Of a stretch of DNA of 64,000 nucleotides, positions 24,195-31,661 are shown in pieces. Positions within the stretch are counted from its first letter, which is position 1. Every line of letters starts with the position of its first letter. Made by a program: the position numbers and the translations under genes. This stretch comes from Palauibacter sp022826685 (GTDB taxonomy: Bacteria > Gemmatimonadota > Gemmatimonadetes > Palauibacterales > Palauibacteraceae). The stretch lies in assembly GCF_965221685.1 (NCBI RefSeq), contig NZ_OZ244907.1. One strand, 5' to 3'. The notes beneath the pieces were generated by a model. The model ran no database searches, was not told the DNA's origin, and was given only the letters and a program-made list of their open reading frames with translations.

Positions 24195-25060
24195 AGCTGC
24201 TCCGCCAGGCGCCCGAGCGCCTCGGCCGCGGGCCCCGTCCCGGCCACCCACGGCTCGAGGCGGCCTCCGTCGGCGGCGGCCCCCAACTCGGGGTCGAAGG
24301 GGAGTCGGGCGAGAAGCGGGACGTCGAAGCCTTCGGCAAGATCTTCGCCCGCGTCGCCAGCATGCAGCGGGACGAGGGTTCCGCAGGCGTCGCAGAGGAC
24401 TCCCGACATGTTCTCGATCACGCCGAGCAGGAGCAGGCCGCGTGTCCGCGCCATGTCCAGCGAGCGGGTCACGGAGTCGCGCGAAGCCGCGCTCGGGATC
24501 GTGACCGTGAGGACGCCCGTCAGTTGGGGGACAAGGGCGTGCAGCTCGGCGAGACGCTGGGTACCCGGCGGGAGGTCGACGAGGAGGACGTCCAGTTCCC
24601 CCCAGGCGACATCCGCGAGGAACTCCCGCAGCGCTCCACGCTCCTGGGCGCCGCGCCAGACGAAGCCGGCGTCGGCGGGTTCGCGCCAGGCGAGGGCCCG
24701 CTCCGGCTCCAGGAGGAGCCCCATCGACATGACGCGCACGCCGGCCGGCGAGGTCGGCGGCTCGAGTCCGTCCCGTCCCTCCACAAGCGCCCCCGGTTCG
24801 ATGCCCAGGAGGCGGGGAACGCTGGGACCGTTCAGATCCGCGTCGATCAGGCCCACGCGACGCCCCCGCCGGGCCATCGCCGTCGCGAGAAGGGCGGAGA
24901 CGAGGCTCTTCCCCACCCCGCCCTTGCCGCTCATCACGGCGACGACCCGTGCCACCGACGCCAGCCGGGCGGACACGCGTTCGTCCTGCGCCGCGATCTG
25001 ATCGGGCAGATCCGGGTGCAGTTCGTCGACTTCGTGATAGGTGCGGATTCCGGAGTTCAT
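24191..25060 (-). CDS. Mrp/ApbC-type P-loop ATPase (Fe-S cluster carrier)
   Basis: A 289-residue member of the Mrp/NBP35 family: deviant Walker A SGKGGVGKS, DADLNGPSVPRLLG switch, Walker B-like VLLVDLPPGT, NMSGV, and the CDAC pair that binds a bridging cluster. The family loads Fe-S clusters onto target proteins. No N-terminal MIP18-like domain is present. ATG at 25060 is chosen; an upstream ATG at 25150 would add 30 basic residues. First gene of the assembly-like operon and divergent from the plus-strand gene at 25201. Confidence 0.88.
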   Translation of the reverse strand: MNSGIRTYHEVDELHPDLPDQIAAQDERVSARLASVARVVAVMSGKGGVGKSLVSALLATAMARRGRRVGLIDADLNGPSVPRLLGIEPGALVEGRDGLEPPTSPAGVRVMSMGLLLEPERALAWREPADAGFVWRGAQERGALREFLADVAWGELDVLLVDLPPGTQRLAELHALVPQLTGVLTVTIPSAASRDSVTRSLDMARTRGLLLLGVIENMSGVLCDACGTLVPLHAGDAGEDLAEGFDVPLLARLPFDPELGAAADGGRLEPWVAGTGPAAEALGRLAEQL

Positions 25061-25200
25061 CGGGGGTGGAAGCTCCCACCGGGCCTGTGAAGGGTCAACA
25101 GCGCCACCAACGGCTTCACCGGGACGACGTTTCGAGGTTCGCCTCGCCATCGTACGATGTGTGACGGTCCCAGCGCCGTCCACCGTGAACGGAACGTCCC

Positions 25201-25428
25201 ATGTCGATCATCGGCTTTCACCGCTTCCTCATCGCCACGGCCATCGTGTTCTGCGCCGTCTTCGCCGCGTGGGAGTTCCGGATCTTCGCGAGCGCCGGCA
25301 GCGTCGGGGCGCTGCTCATCGGCGTCGCTTTCGCCCTCGCGGCGGCCGGTCTGGCCTACTATCTCGCCAACCTGACCAGGTTCCTGAGCGGAACGTGGCG
25401 CGACTCTCCGTGGCGCCGGGAGCGGTGA
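25201..25428 (+). CDS. Small two-helix membrane protein
   Basis: A 75-residue protein with two hydrophobic helices (about 8-27 and 34-56) joined by a short loop and ending in a basic tail (RDSPWRRER). ATG start, weak GGAACG ribosome site. It is transcribed away from the Mrp operon and followed 37 bp later by the HmuY-like gene, so the two are probably co-transcribed. No family recognised. Confidence 0.65.
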   Translation: MSIIGFHRFLIATAIVFCAVFAAWEFRIFASAGSVGALLIGVAFALAAAGLAYYLANLTRFLSGTWRDSPWRRER

Positions 25429-25465
25429 GGCGCAGGTTCGGCAGGGTGGCGCTTCGGTAGACGGC

Positions 25466-26101
25466 GTGCGCGACGGGAGCGAGGAACGGGCGGGCGGAGG
25501 CCGGCCGGTCGTGTTGTACGTCGCGGGGGCCGCGTTCCTCTTCGTCATCGCCGTCGTCGTGGCCGGCTCGTTCGTGAGACCCGATCCGCTGACGTTCATC
25601 CCCACGCCCATCGCCCCGCAGCCTCCGGTGGATGGATTCGTGGTGGATACCGTGACGATCGATGCGCGGGACGGCTCGCAGTGGGTCCACTTCGACTTCG
25701 ACAAGAGGAGCGCGGTCGATGGGCCGCTCGCGGGCTGGGATCTCGCGCTCAACCGCTACCACGTCGTCGTGAACGGCGGAACCGGATATCCCGGGGCCGG
25801 CGGGGCCATCGCCATCGGCGCGCCGTGGGAGGCCGTGACCGAGGCTCCGGCATCCGGTTACGCGACGACGGAGCGCGCGCTGGAGGACGGCCCGGCAACG
25901 CCCGGGCTCGAGCGCTGGTATCGGTACGGGTTCTTCTCCCACCTCCTCGAGCCGAAGGACGAGACGTACGTGATCCGGACCGCGGAGGGGCGTTACGCCA
26001 AGCTGAGGATCCTGAGCTACTACTGTCCGCAGGCGACGCCGGGGTGCATGACCCTCGTGTACGGATACCAGGCGGACGGGTCGCGCCGCCTCACCGGCTG
26101 A
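25466..26101 (+). CDS. HmuY-like heme-binding protein, membrane anchored
   Basis: A 211-residue protein: N-terminal helix (VVLYVAGAAFLFVIAVVVAGSF) acting as signal anchor, then a beta-rich domain with the HmuY pattern: WVHFDFDKRSAV, WDLALNRYHVVVNGG, and near the end YAKLRILSYYC ... MTLVYGYQADGS. HmuY proteins capture heme; those of Bacteroidetes are lipoproteins, whereas this one uses a helix. Two Cys near the end (SYYC, PGC) may form a disulfide. GTG start. Its 3' end overlaps hemC, on the opposite strand, by 11 bp. Heme binding is inferred from the fold only. Confidence 0.7.
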   Translation: MRDGSEERAGGGRPVVLYVAGAAFLFVIAVVVAGSFVRPDPLTFIPTPIAPQPPVDGFVVDTVTIDARDGSQWVHFDFDKRSAVDGPLAGWDLALNRYHVVVNGGTGYPGAGGAIAIGAPWEAVTEAPASGYATTERALEDGPATPGLERWYRYGFFSHLLEPKDETYVIRTAEGRYAKLRILSYYCPQATPGCMTLVYGYQADGSRRLTG

Positions 26102-27053
26102 GCCGCCGCGCCCGCTCCACGAGGCAAGACGCGCCCGCCTCCAGCATTCGTTCCGCCAGACGCCGGCCGAGTGCGGAGGCCGAAGAGCGAAGCCCGGTCT
26201 CGGAGGCTTCGACCGGCGGGCCGCCGTCCACGTCGTAGACGGCCGCGCGGAGGCACAGGTCCTCCCCCCGCGGAAACGCACGGGCCGCGATGGGGACCCG
26301 GCACCCTCCTTCGAGCGCGGCCAGGAGCGCCCGTTCGGCCCTCACTTCCACGCGGGCGGTCGGATCGTCGAGCGCCTGCACGCGGGCAGCCATACCATCC
26401 TCGCCGGCTCGACACTGGAGCCCGAGCGCACCCTGTCCGGGGGCGGGTAGCCAGCCGTCGTCCAGGAGGTGTGCACCGCGCGGCCACAGGCCCAGGCGCC
26501 GGAGCCCGGCTGCCGCCAGGACGAGCGCCTCGAAGCCGTCGTCTTCCAGCTTGCGGAGCCGCGTGTCGACGTTCCCGCGGATCGGCCGCGGATCGAGGTC
26601 GCCCCGGGAGGCGCGCAGTTGGGCGGCGCGGCGTAGCGACGACGTGCCGACGCGCGCCCCGTCGGGGAGGCGCCGGAGGATGTCGCCCCGGGCGTCATCC
26701 GGCGCGGCGGAAGCGAGCGAATCCCGGACGACGAGGACATCGCGCGGATCTTCGCGGGACGGGACCGCGCCCAGCATCAATCCATCGGGGAGGTCCGACG
26801 GCAGATCCTTCAGGGAATGCACCGCGACGTCGATCTCCCGCTCCCGGAGTGCGCGTTCGAGGTCTTCCGTGAACAGCCCCTTGCGCCCGATCTCCGGTAG
26901 CGGCGTCCCGGGATCCCGGTCCCCGGCGGTGGAGATGAATCGGTATTCGATGGCCAGCTCCGGCCAGCGCTCGCGCAGCCGTTCACCCACCCAGGCCGCC
27001 TGCGCGCGGGAGAGCGGCGACCGACGCGCCCCGACCACGAGAGGCGCGCTCAC
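26091..27053 (-). CDS. hemC: Hydroxymethylbilane synthase (porphobilinogen deaminase)
   Basis: A 320-residue enzyme that links four porphobilinogens into hydroxymethylbilane in tetrapyrrole synthesis. Family marks: GARRSPLSRAQA, TAGDRD, KGLFTEDLE, VHSLKDLP, GTSSLRRAAQL, RGNVDTRLRKL, and LEGGCRVPIAA, whose Cys holds the dipyrromethane cofactor. Start GTG 27053 overlaps the upstream acyl-CoA ligase stop (GTGA). It is the last gene of the long Mrp-to-hemC transcription unit; other hem genes are absent, which is an unusual setting. Confidence 0.97.
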   Translation of the reverse strand: MSAPLVVGARRSPLSRAQAAWVGERLRERWPELAIEYRFISTAGDRDPGTPLPEIGRKGLFTEDLERALREREIDVAVHSLKDLPSDLPDGLMLGAVPSREDPRDVLVVRDSLASAAPDDARGDILRRLPDGARVGTSSLRRAAQLRASRGDLDPRPIRGNVDTRLRKLEDDGFEALVLAAAGLRRLGLWPRGAHLLDDGWLPAPGQGALGLQCRAGEDGMAARVQALDDPTARVEVRAERALLAALEGGCRVPIAARAFPRGEDLCLRAAVYDVDGGPPVEASETGLRSSASALGRRLAERMLEAGASCLVERARRLSR

Positions 27054-28648
27054 TCCGCGTTCTCTTCCGCGTGTCCCAACGCGTCGAAAATCGCCGCCCG
27101 GTCCACCTTTCCCACCCCGGTGAGTGGGATCTCCTCCAGGAGGACGATCCGCCGGGGGTGCGCATACGCGGGCCCCCGCTCCAAGGTATATCGCTTGAGC
27201 GATTCAGCCGTGACGCTCGCTTCCGAGGCGAGCCTGACGGCCGCGGCCGGGACCGCACCCTTCAGGGCGTGTGGCACGGGCACGACGACCGCATCGAGGA
27301 CGTCGGGATGGGACAGAAGCAGGTCCTCCACCTCCTTGGGATAGATGTTCTCGCCGCCGGAGTTGAACATGTCGTCGGTGCGGCCGCGGAAGTAGTAGAA
27401 GCCGTCCCCGTCCCGGAAGAAGAGATCGCCCGTGGCGAGCCATCCGTCGCGGATTCGAGCCGCGTTGACCTCGGGCAGGTTGTGATAGCCCGTCGTGACC
27501 CCGGGATTCCGGACCCACAGCTCTCCGTATTCCGGGTCCTCGCTGCCGTCGCGCACGAGCTTGATCTCTCCCTCGGGCCACGCCGCGCCGCAGCTTCCCT
27601 TCGGCGCCCGGCGCCCGCCGGGCGCGGGCCCGATCATGACCGGCCCGCCCTCGGTGAGGCCGTAACTCTCGCTGACTTCGACATCGAACGCCCGCTCCAC
27701 CGCGTACATCAGTTCGGGCTGCACCGGAGCGGATCCCAGCGTGACCTTCCGCAGCGCCGCGAAGTCAAGCTCCGCGATCAGGTCCATGTGATCCAGCGCC
27801 ATGGCGAACACGGCGGGGACGGCGCCGACCTGCGTGCAGCGGTACTCGCTGAGGGCCCGCAGGAAGGGTGCCGGAGAGAAGCCGGGCAGAACGACGACGG
27901 AGGCCCCGGCCTGCAGCAGGGGCTTTATGGCCCCGGCCATCGCGTTCTTGTGGTAGAGGGGGACGGCGACGAGAGCCCGGTCGCCGGGGTCGGCGGGCCA
28001 GTACTTCCGCAGGCAGCGCACCCACCAGAGCTGGCCCTCGTGGGAGAGGACGACGCCCTTGGGCCTGCCGGTCGACCCCGACGTGTAGGGTTGAAACGCC
28101 GGGTGGCCGGCGCCGAGGGCCGGGGGATCGAACCGGGCCGACGATTCCGCGAGCGCGCGCTCGTAGTCCAGCCAGCTGGCGCCTCTTCGCTCGCGCCTCC
28201 TGCCGTCGCCGCCGACGTCCCACCTCCTCTCGATCCCGCACCGTTCGACGACCGCCGCCGAGCGCTCCGTAACCGCGGTCTCCACGAAGGCGGCCCGGCA
28301 GGCGGCATCCTGCACGATGTAGGCGAGCGACTCCTCCGACAGCTTGAAGTTGAGCGGCACCGGGACGGCCCCGCGGCGCATGCCCCCGAAGAGGATTTCG
28401 ACGAACTCGAAGCGGTTGCCGACGCTCAGCGCGAAGCGGTCTCCGGTCCCGATGCCGGCATCGGAGAGCAGGTTGGCGACACGATCCATCCGCTCGTCGA
28501 GTTCCGCGTACGTGACTTCGCGGGGGACGGAACGCGAAAGGTCGATCAGCGCGACCTGGTCCGGGAAGGCGTCGGCGGCGGCGCCGAGCCAGTATCCGAG
28601 GTTGGAATCGCGGCCGAGGGAGCGGGAGGTCCGTCCGGCACCGCTCAT
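27050..28648 (-). CDS. AMP-forming acyl-CoA synthetase/ligase
   Basis: A 532-residue ANL-superfamily enzyme that adenylates a carboxylic acid and transfers it to CoA. Motifs: YTSGSTGRPKGVVLSH (P-loop), SYGLTEGG, GELWVRNPGVTTGYHN, DGWLATGDL, RGRTDDMFNSGGENIYP, and the catalytic Lys in LTGVGKVDR. Substrate class is not evident. ATG at 28648 overlaps the small membrane gene (ATGA). With a hotdog thioesterase and an MDR oxidoreductase in the same operon it may belong to an acyl-CoA route. Confidence 0.92.
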   Translation of the reverse strand: MSGAGRTSRSLGRDSNLGYWLGAAADAFPDQVALIDLSRSVPREVTYAELDERMDRVANLLSDAGIGTGDRFALSVGNRFEFVEILFGGMRRGAVPVPLNFKLSEESLAYIVQDAACRAAFVETAVTERSAAVVERCGIERRWDVGGDGRRRERRGASWLDYERALAESSARFDPPALGAGHPAFQPYTSGSTGRPKGVVLSHEGQLWWVRCLRKYWPADPGDRALVAVPLYHKNAMAGAIKPLLQAGASVVVLPGFSPAPFLRALSEYRCTQVGAVPAVFAMALDHMDLIAELDFAALRKVTLGSAPVQPELMYAVERAFDVEVSESYGLTEGGPVMIGPAPGGRRAPKGSCGAAWPEGEIKLVRDGSEDPEYGELWVRNPGVTTGYHNLPEVNAARIRDGWLATGDLFFRDGDGFYYFRGRTDDMFNSGGENIYPKEVEDLLLSHPDVLDAVVVPVPHALKGAVPAAAVRLASEASVTAESLKRYTLERGPAYAHPRRIVLLEEIPLTGVGKVDRAAIFDALGHAEENAE

Positions 28649-28869
28649 GCGTCCGACCCAGGGGACCGCGCGGGGCGCGCGAGCACGGCGATGCAGGCGA
28701 CCGTTGCCGCGCCGCCGACAACGATCCAGTTCCAGCCGCTCCCCGTCCGCATGACCGACGAGACACCCCACAGCGCCACCGCATTCGCGACCAGATTGAG
28801 GACAAGTCCCCAGACGCGTCCCGACCACGGTCCGATGCGTCGTTCGAGAAGCCGGTCCACCCCGCTCAT
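28645..28869 (-). CDS. Small two-helix membrane protein
   Basis: A 74-residue protein with two hydrophobic helices (about 18-38 and 46-65; VWGLVLNLVANAVALWGV and WIVVGGAATVACIAVLA) and a polar tail. The ATG shares a base with the stop of the Nramp-like gene (TGATG), and its own stop overlaps the acyl-CoA ligase start, so it is embedded in the operon and surely translated. No family recognised. Confidence 0.65.
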   Translation of the reverse strand: MSGVDRLLERRIGPWSGRVWGLVLNLVANAVALWGVSSVMRTGSGWNWIVVGGAATVACIAVLARPARSPGSDA

Positions 28870-30206
28870 CACCACCACCCCAGCCGGTTGAAGACGTACG
28901 TGACGGCGATCGCGTTCAGGAGCGTCACCTGGAGAAGGATGCCGAGGTTCCAGAGGTAGGACCTGCAGCGGTCCGCACCGAGGAGTTCGCGGTCGTTCAG
29001 CAGGAGGTACATCGACCATCCGACGACGTTGTTCGCCAGCGAGAGGAACGCCGCGATCGCGATCACGAGCCAGACCGGACGGGCGTTCCAGGCGGCGAGG
29101 AAGGCGACCTGCGGCAGCAGCGCGCTGACCTTCCAGCGCCACGACGATGTGTCGGGCTCCCAGCCGAAGGCCTCGTGGACCGCCATCGCTCCAGCCAGAC
29201 TCATCCCGACCGTCGTCGTGATCGGCACCGCCAGGAAGCCCGTGTAGAAGAGGATCTGCGACCAGGTGGGTCCGAGGAGCGGCATGAGCGCGGCCGCGAG
29301 TTCAGGCGCCGAGTCCGGCGTGATCCCCTGGGGGAACAGCGTCGCGGCGAACACGCCGATCATGAGGAAGTTGACGACCACGAACGGGAGGAAGAGCCCG
29401 GCGATCAGATCGAAGCGGGCCAGGGATTCGTGCCTCCGGCCCCAGCCCCGGCCGAGTCCCGCGTAGTGGAAGAAAACCCAGTCCATTACACCGACGGCCG
29501 CCGCGGACGACGCGATGAAGAGGTCCAGACCCTCGCCGCCGCCGGGCAGCCACGGCACGAAGAAGCCACGTGCCGCCGCGCCCCAGTCGACGCCCACCAG
29601 CAGCAGGACGGCTCCGAAGGCGAGGATCATGACGGCGATGCCGCTCTTCATGACCGTCTCCACGAGCCGCGTCCCTCTGCCTCCCCGGCGCCCATAGCTG
29701 AGGATGAGCCAGCTCGTGACCGCGCAGTAGATCAGCCAGTTGTACTCGGCGGGAAACGCGAAACCGGCGAACGGCGCCAGCGACTCGATGAGATGGGTGC
29801 CGAGCGCGACCTGGCCGAAGTTGAAGATCACGGCGACCGCGGCCGTGCCGACGAGCCCGGTCATGAGCGACCCGATGACCCACGAGTGACGCCGGTTCTG
29901 TACCGGGATGACGCGGAAGCCGCCCCTGCAGGTGAAGCGGGCCATCGCGGCCATCATGAACAGGCCCAGGCCCGCGCTCAGCCAGATCAGCCACAGGGTG
30001 CGGTAGCCGAACGTGGCGCCCGACAGCATCGAGGCGGTGAGCGTACCCGCGCCGAGCGTGAGCGCCGCGCCCATGAACCCCGGTCCGGCCAGGCGGGCGT
30101 AGCCGCCGAGCTTCCGGTGCAGACGCGCGTCGGCGAGTTCCGCCAGCCGGTCGGCTTCGGCATCCAGGACCGCCCGCGGAATCTTGCGGGCGATCGGATA
30201 GTTCAC
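28869..30206 (-). CDS. Nramp-related membrane transporter lacking the canonical metal motif
   Basis: A 445-residue protein with about 11 membrane helices and LeuT/Nramp fold features: GPGFMGAALTLGAGTLTASMLS at the first helix and GATFGYRTLW after it. In true Nramp proteins this helix carries Asp-Pro-Gly-Asn, which binds Mn/Fe; here the site reads Gly-Ala-Gly-Thr. The helix 6 MPHN-type segment is also absent (AAVGVMDWVFFHY). The substrate may therefore not be a transition metal. GTG start overlapping the oxidoreductase stop (GTGA). Confidence 0.8.
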   Translation of the reverse strand: MNYPIARKIPRAVLDAEADRLAELADARLHRKLGGYARLAGPGFMGAALTLGAGTLTASMLSGATFGYRTLWLIWLSAGLGLFMMAAMARFTCRGGFRVIPVQNRRHSWVIGSLMTGLVGTAAVAVIFNFGQVALGTHLIESLAPFAGFAFPAEYNWLIYCAVTSWLILSYGRRGGRGTRLVETVMKSGIAVMILAFGAVLLLVGVDWGAAARGFFVPWLPGGGEGLDLFIASSAAAVGVMDWVFFHYAGLGRGWGRRHESLARFDLIAGLFLPFVVVNFLMIGVFAATLFPQGITPDSAPELAAALMPLLGPTWSQILFYTGFLAVPITTTVGMSLAGAMAVHEAFGWEPDTSSWRWKVSALLPQVAFLAAWNARPVWLVIAIAAFLSLANNVVGWSMYLLLNDRELLGADRCRSYLWNLGILLQVTLLNAIAVTYVFNRLGWW

Positions 30207-31213
30207 GGAGTCAGAATCGATTTTCCGAATACCGCGCGCTCCATGAGTTCGCGCATCGCCGTGCGGACTTCGTCGATCGGCCTGACGGCGTGGATCACCG
30301 GGTCGAGTTCGCCGTCGGCCACCATGTCGAGCAGACGCGTCAGCCCCTCGCGGCTCCATCCGTCCGATCCGATGATCGACTGCTCGAAGCTCCAGATGTA
30401 GCGGATGTCGGTGCGCGGGTCGTAGCCGGCGGTCGCCCCGCAGGTGACCATGCGGCCCTGGAAGCGCAGCGTCTTGAGGCTGGCGGCCCACGTGGCCCCG
30501 CCGATGTAGTTGATCACGACGTCCACGCCGCCTGCGTCGGCCTCGTGGTAGCGGGGCCGGCCCGCGATCTCCCTCACCTGCCTCACCAGCTCGGTGGAGT
30601 CCGAGGGCAGCACATGGTCCGCACCCAGCGCACGGAGCCGTTCCAGCTTCCAGCGCGAACCGCCGGTGGCGATGACCCGCGCCCCGATTCGCTTGCAGAG
30701 CTGGACGCAGCAACAGCCCACGCCACCCGTCGCACCCAGGATCAGCACCGTCTCGCCCGGCCGCACGCGGGCGCGGTCCTCGATCATGCGCAGGGCGGTA
30801 CCGTACGCGACCGGGAGGGCGGCGGCCTGCTCGAACGAGACGCCGTCCGGAATCGGCAGCAGATTCTCGAGCGGGACGGCGAGGTACTCGGAGGCCGCGC
30901 CCGCAGACTTCTCGCCCAGCATGCCGCGACTCGCGATCAACGGGTCGATCATGACGCGGTCCCCGACGCGCCGTCCGGCCGCGTCCGTCCCGGGGCCGAA
31001 GCCCGCGATCTCACCCGCCGCGTCGCCGCACGGCGTCATGGGGAGCGGAACCCGCAGCCCCGTCGTGCCGCCGAGCATCATCGGATCGAAGCCGTTGAGT
31101 CCGCAGCCCCGGATCCGGACCCGGGCCTCCCCGGAAGCGGGTTCCGGGTCCGGAGCCTCACCCACGTAGAGTTCGTCGACGTCGCCGTGAGCGTCGTAGA
31201 GGACCGCCTTCAC
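30203..31213 (-). CDS. Zinc-independent MDR-family NAD(P)H quinone/alcohol oxidoreductase
   Basis: A 336-residue medium-chain dehydrogenase/reductase. GroES-like catalytic domain (residues ~1-130), then a Rossmann domain with GATGGVG (about 155-161) and an NAD(P)-phosphate pocket. The structural-zinc cysteine cluster is absent; Cys in GCGLNGFDP aligns with the catalytic-zinc position, so zinc use is uncertain. The most similar groups are quinone oxidoreductases and enoyl reductases. GTG start 4 bp after the thioesterase stop. Confidence 0.88.
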   Translation of the reverse strand: MKAVLYDAHGDVDELYVGEAPDPEPASGEARVRIRGCGLNGFDPMMLGGTTGLRVPLPMTPCGDAAGEIAGFGPGTDAAGRRVGDRVMIDPLIASRGMLGEKSAGAASEYLAVPLENLLPIPDGVSFEQAAALPVAYGTALRMIEDRARVRPGETVLILGATGGVGCCCVQLCKRIGARVIATGGSRWKLERLRALGADHVLPSDSTELVRQVREIAGRPRYHEADAGGVDVVINYIGGATWAASLKTLRFQGRMVTCGATAGYDPRTDIRYIWSFEQSIIGSDGWSREGLTRLLDMVADGELDPVIHAVRPIDEVRTAMRELMERAVFGKSILTP

Positions 31214-31217
31214 CGCG

Positions 31218-31661
31218 TCAGCCCACGAGCGATGAGTAGGTCCCGCGTCCCACCGCGCAGAGGCGCCCCTGGTCGTCGTGCACATCGACGTCGGACACCG
31301 AGATCGTACGGCCGTAACGCCGCAGGCGGGCCGTGGCCAGCAGGTACGGGCCCGTGCAGGGACGGAGGTAGTCGACCCGCAGCGAGATCGTCGGGACGCC
31401 GCCTCCGGCCCGCACCGCGACGACCATGTCCCCGGCAATGTCGATCAGCGACGCGATCGGACCGCCGTGATAGATCGTGCCGTCGCCGCGCGTCAGCTCA
31501 GGCTGTTTGGCCATCCTGAGGACCGCCGTGTCCTCGCCCAGCTCCTCGAGCGTGACGCCGAGTGCGACGATCGCCTCCTGGCCGGCAAGGATGGACTCGA
31601 TCAGGGCCCAGGCGCTCGAATCCCGAACCCCGTCGGTCCGCGCCGCGCCGGACGTCATCAT
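31218..31661 (-). CDS. PaaI-type hotdog thioesterase
   Basis: A 147-residue hotdog-fold protein. The segment GDGTIYHGGPIASLIDIAGDMV carries the catalytic HGG-x8-Asp pattern of PaaI-like acyl-CoA thioesterases, and LRVDYLRP is the conserved strand after it. Start is at the ATGATG at 31661/31658, overlapping the last antiporter gene. It begins the metabolic half of the operon, before the MDR enzyme and acyl-CoA ligase. Confidence 0.88.
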   Translation of the reverse strand: MMTSGAARTDGVRDSSAWALIESILAGQEAIVALGVTLEELGEDTAVLRMAKQPELTRGDGTIYHGGPIASLIDIAGDMVVAVRAGGGVPTISLRVDYLRPCTGPYLLATARLRRYGRTISVSDVDVHDDQGRLCAVGRGTYSSLVG

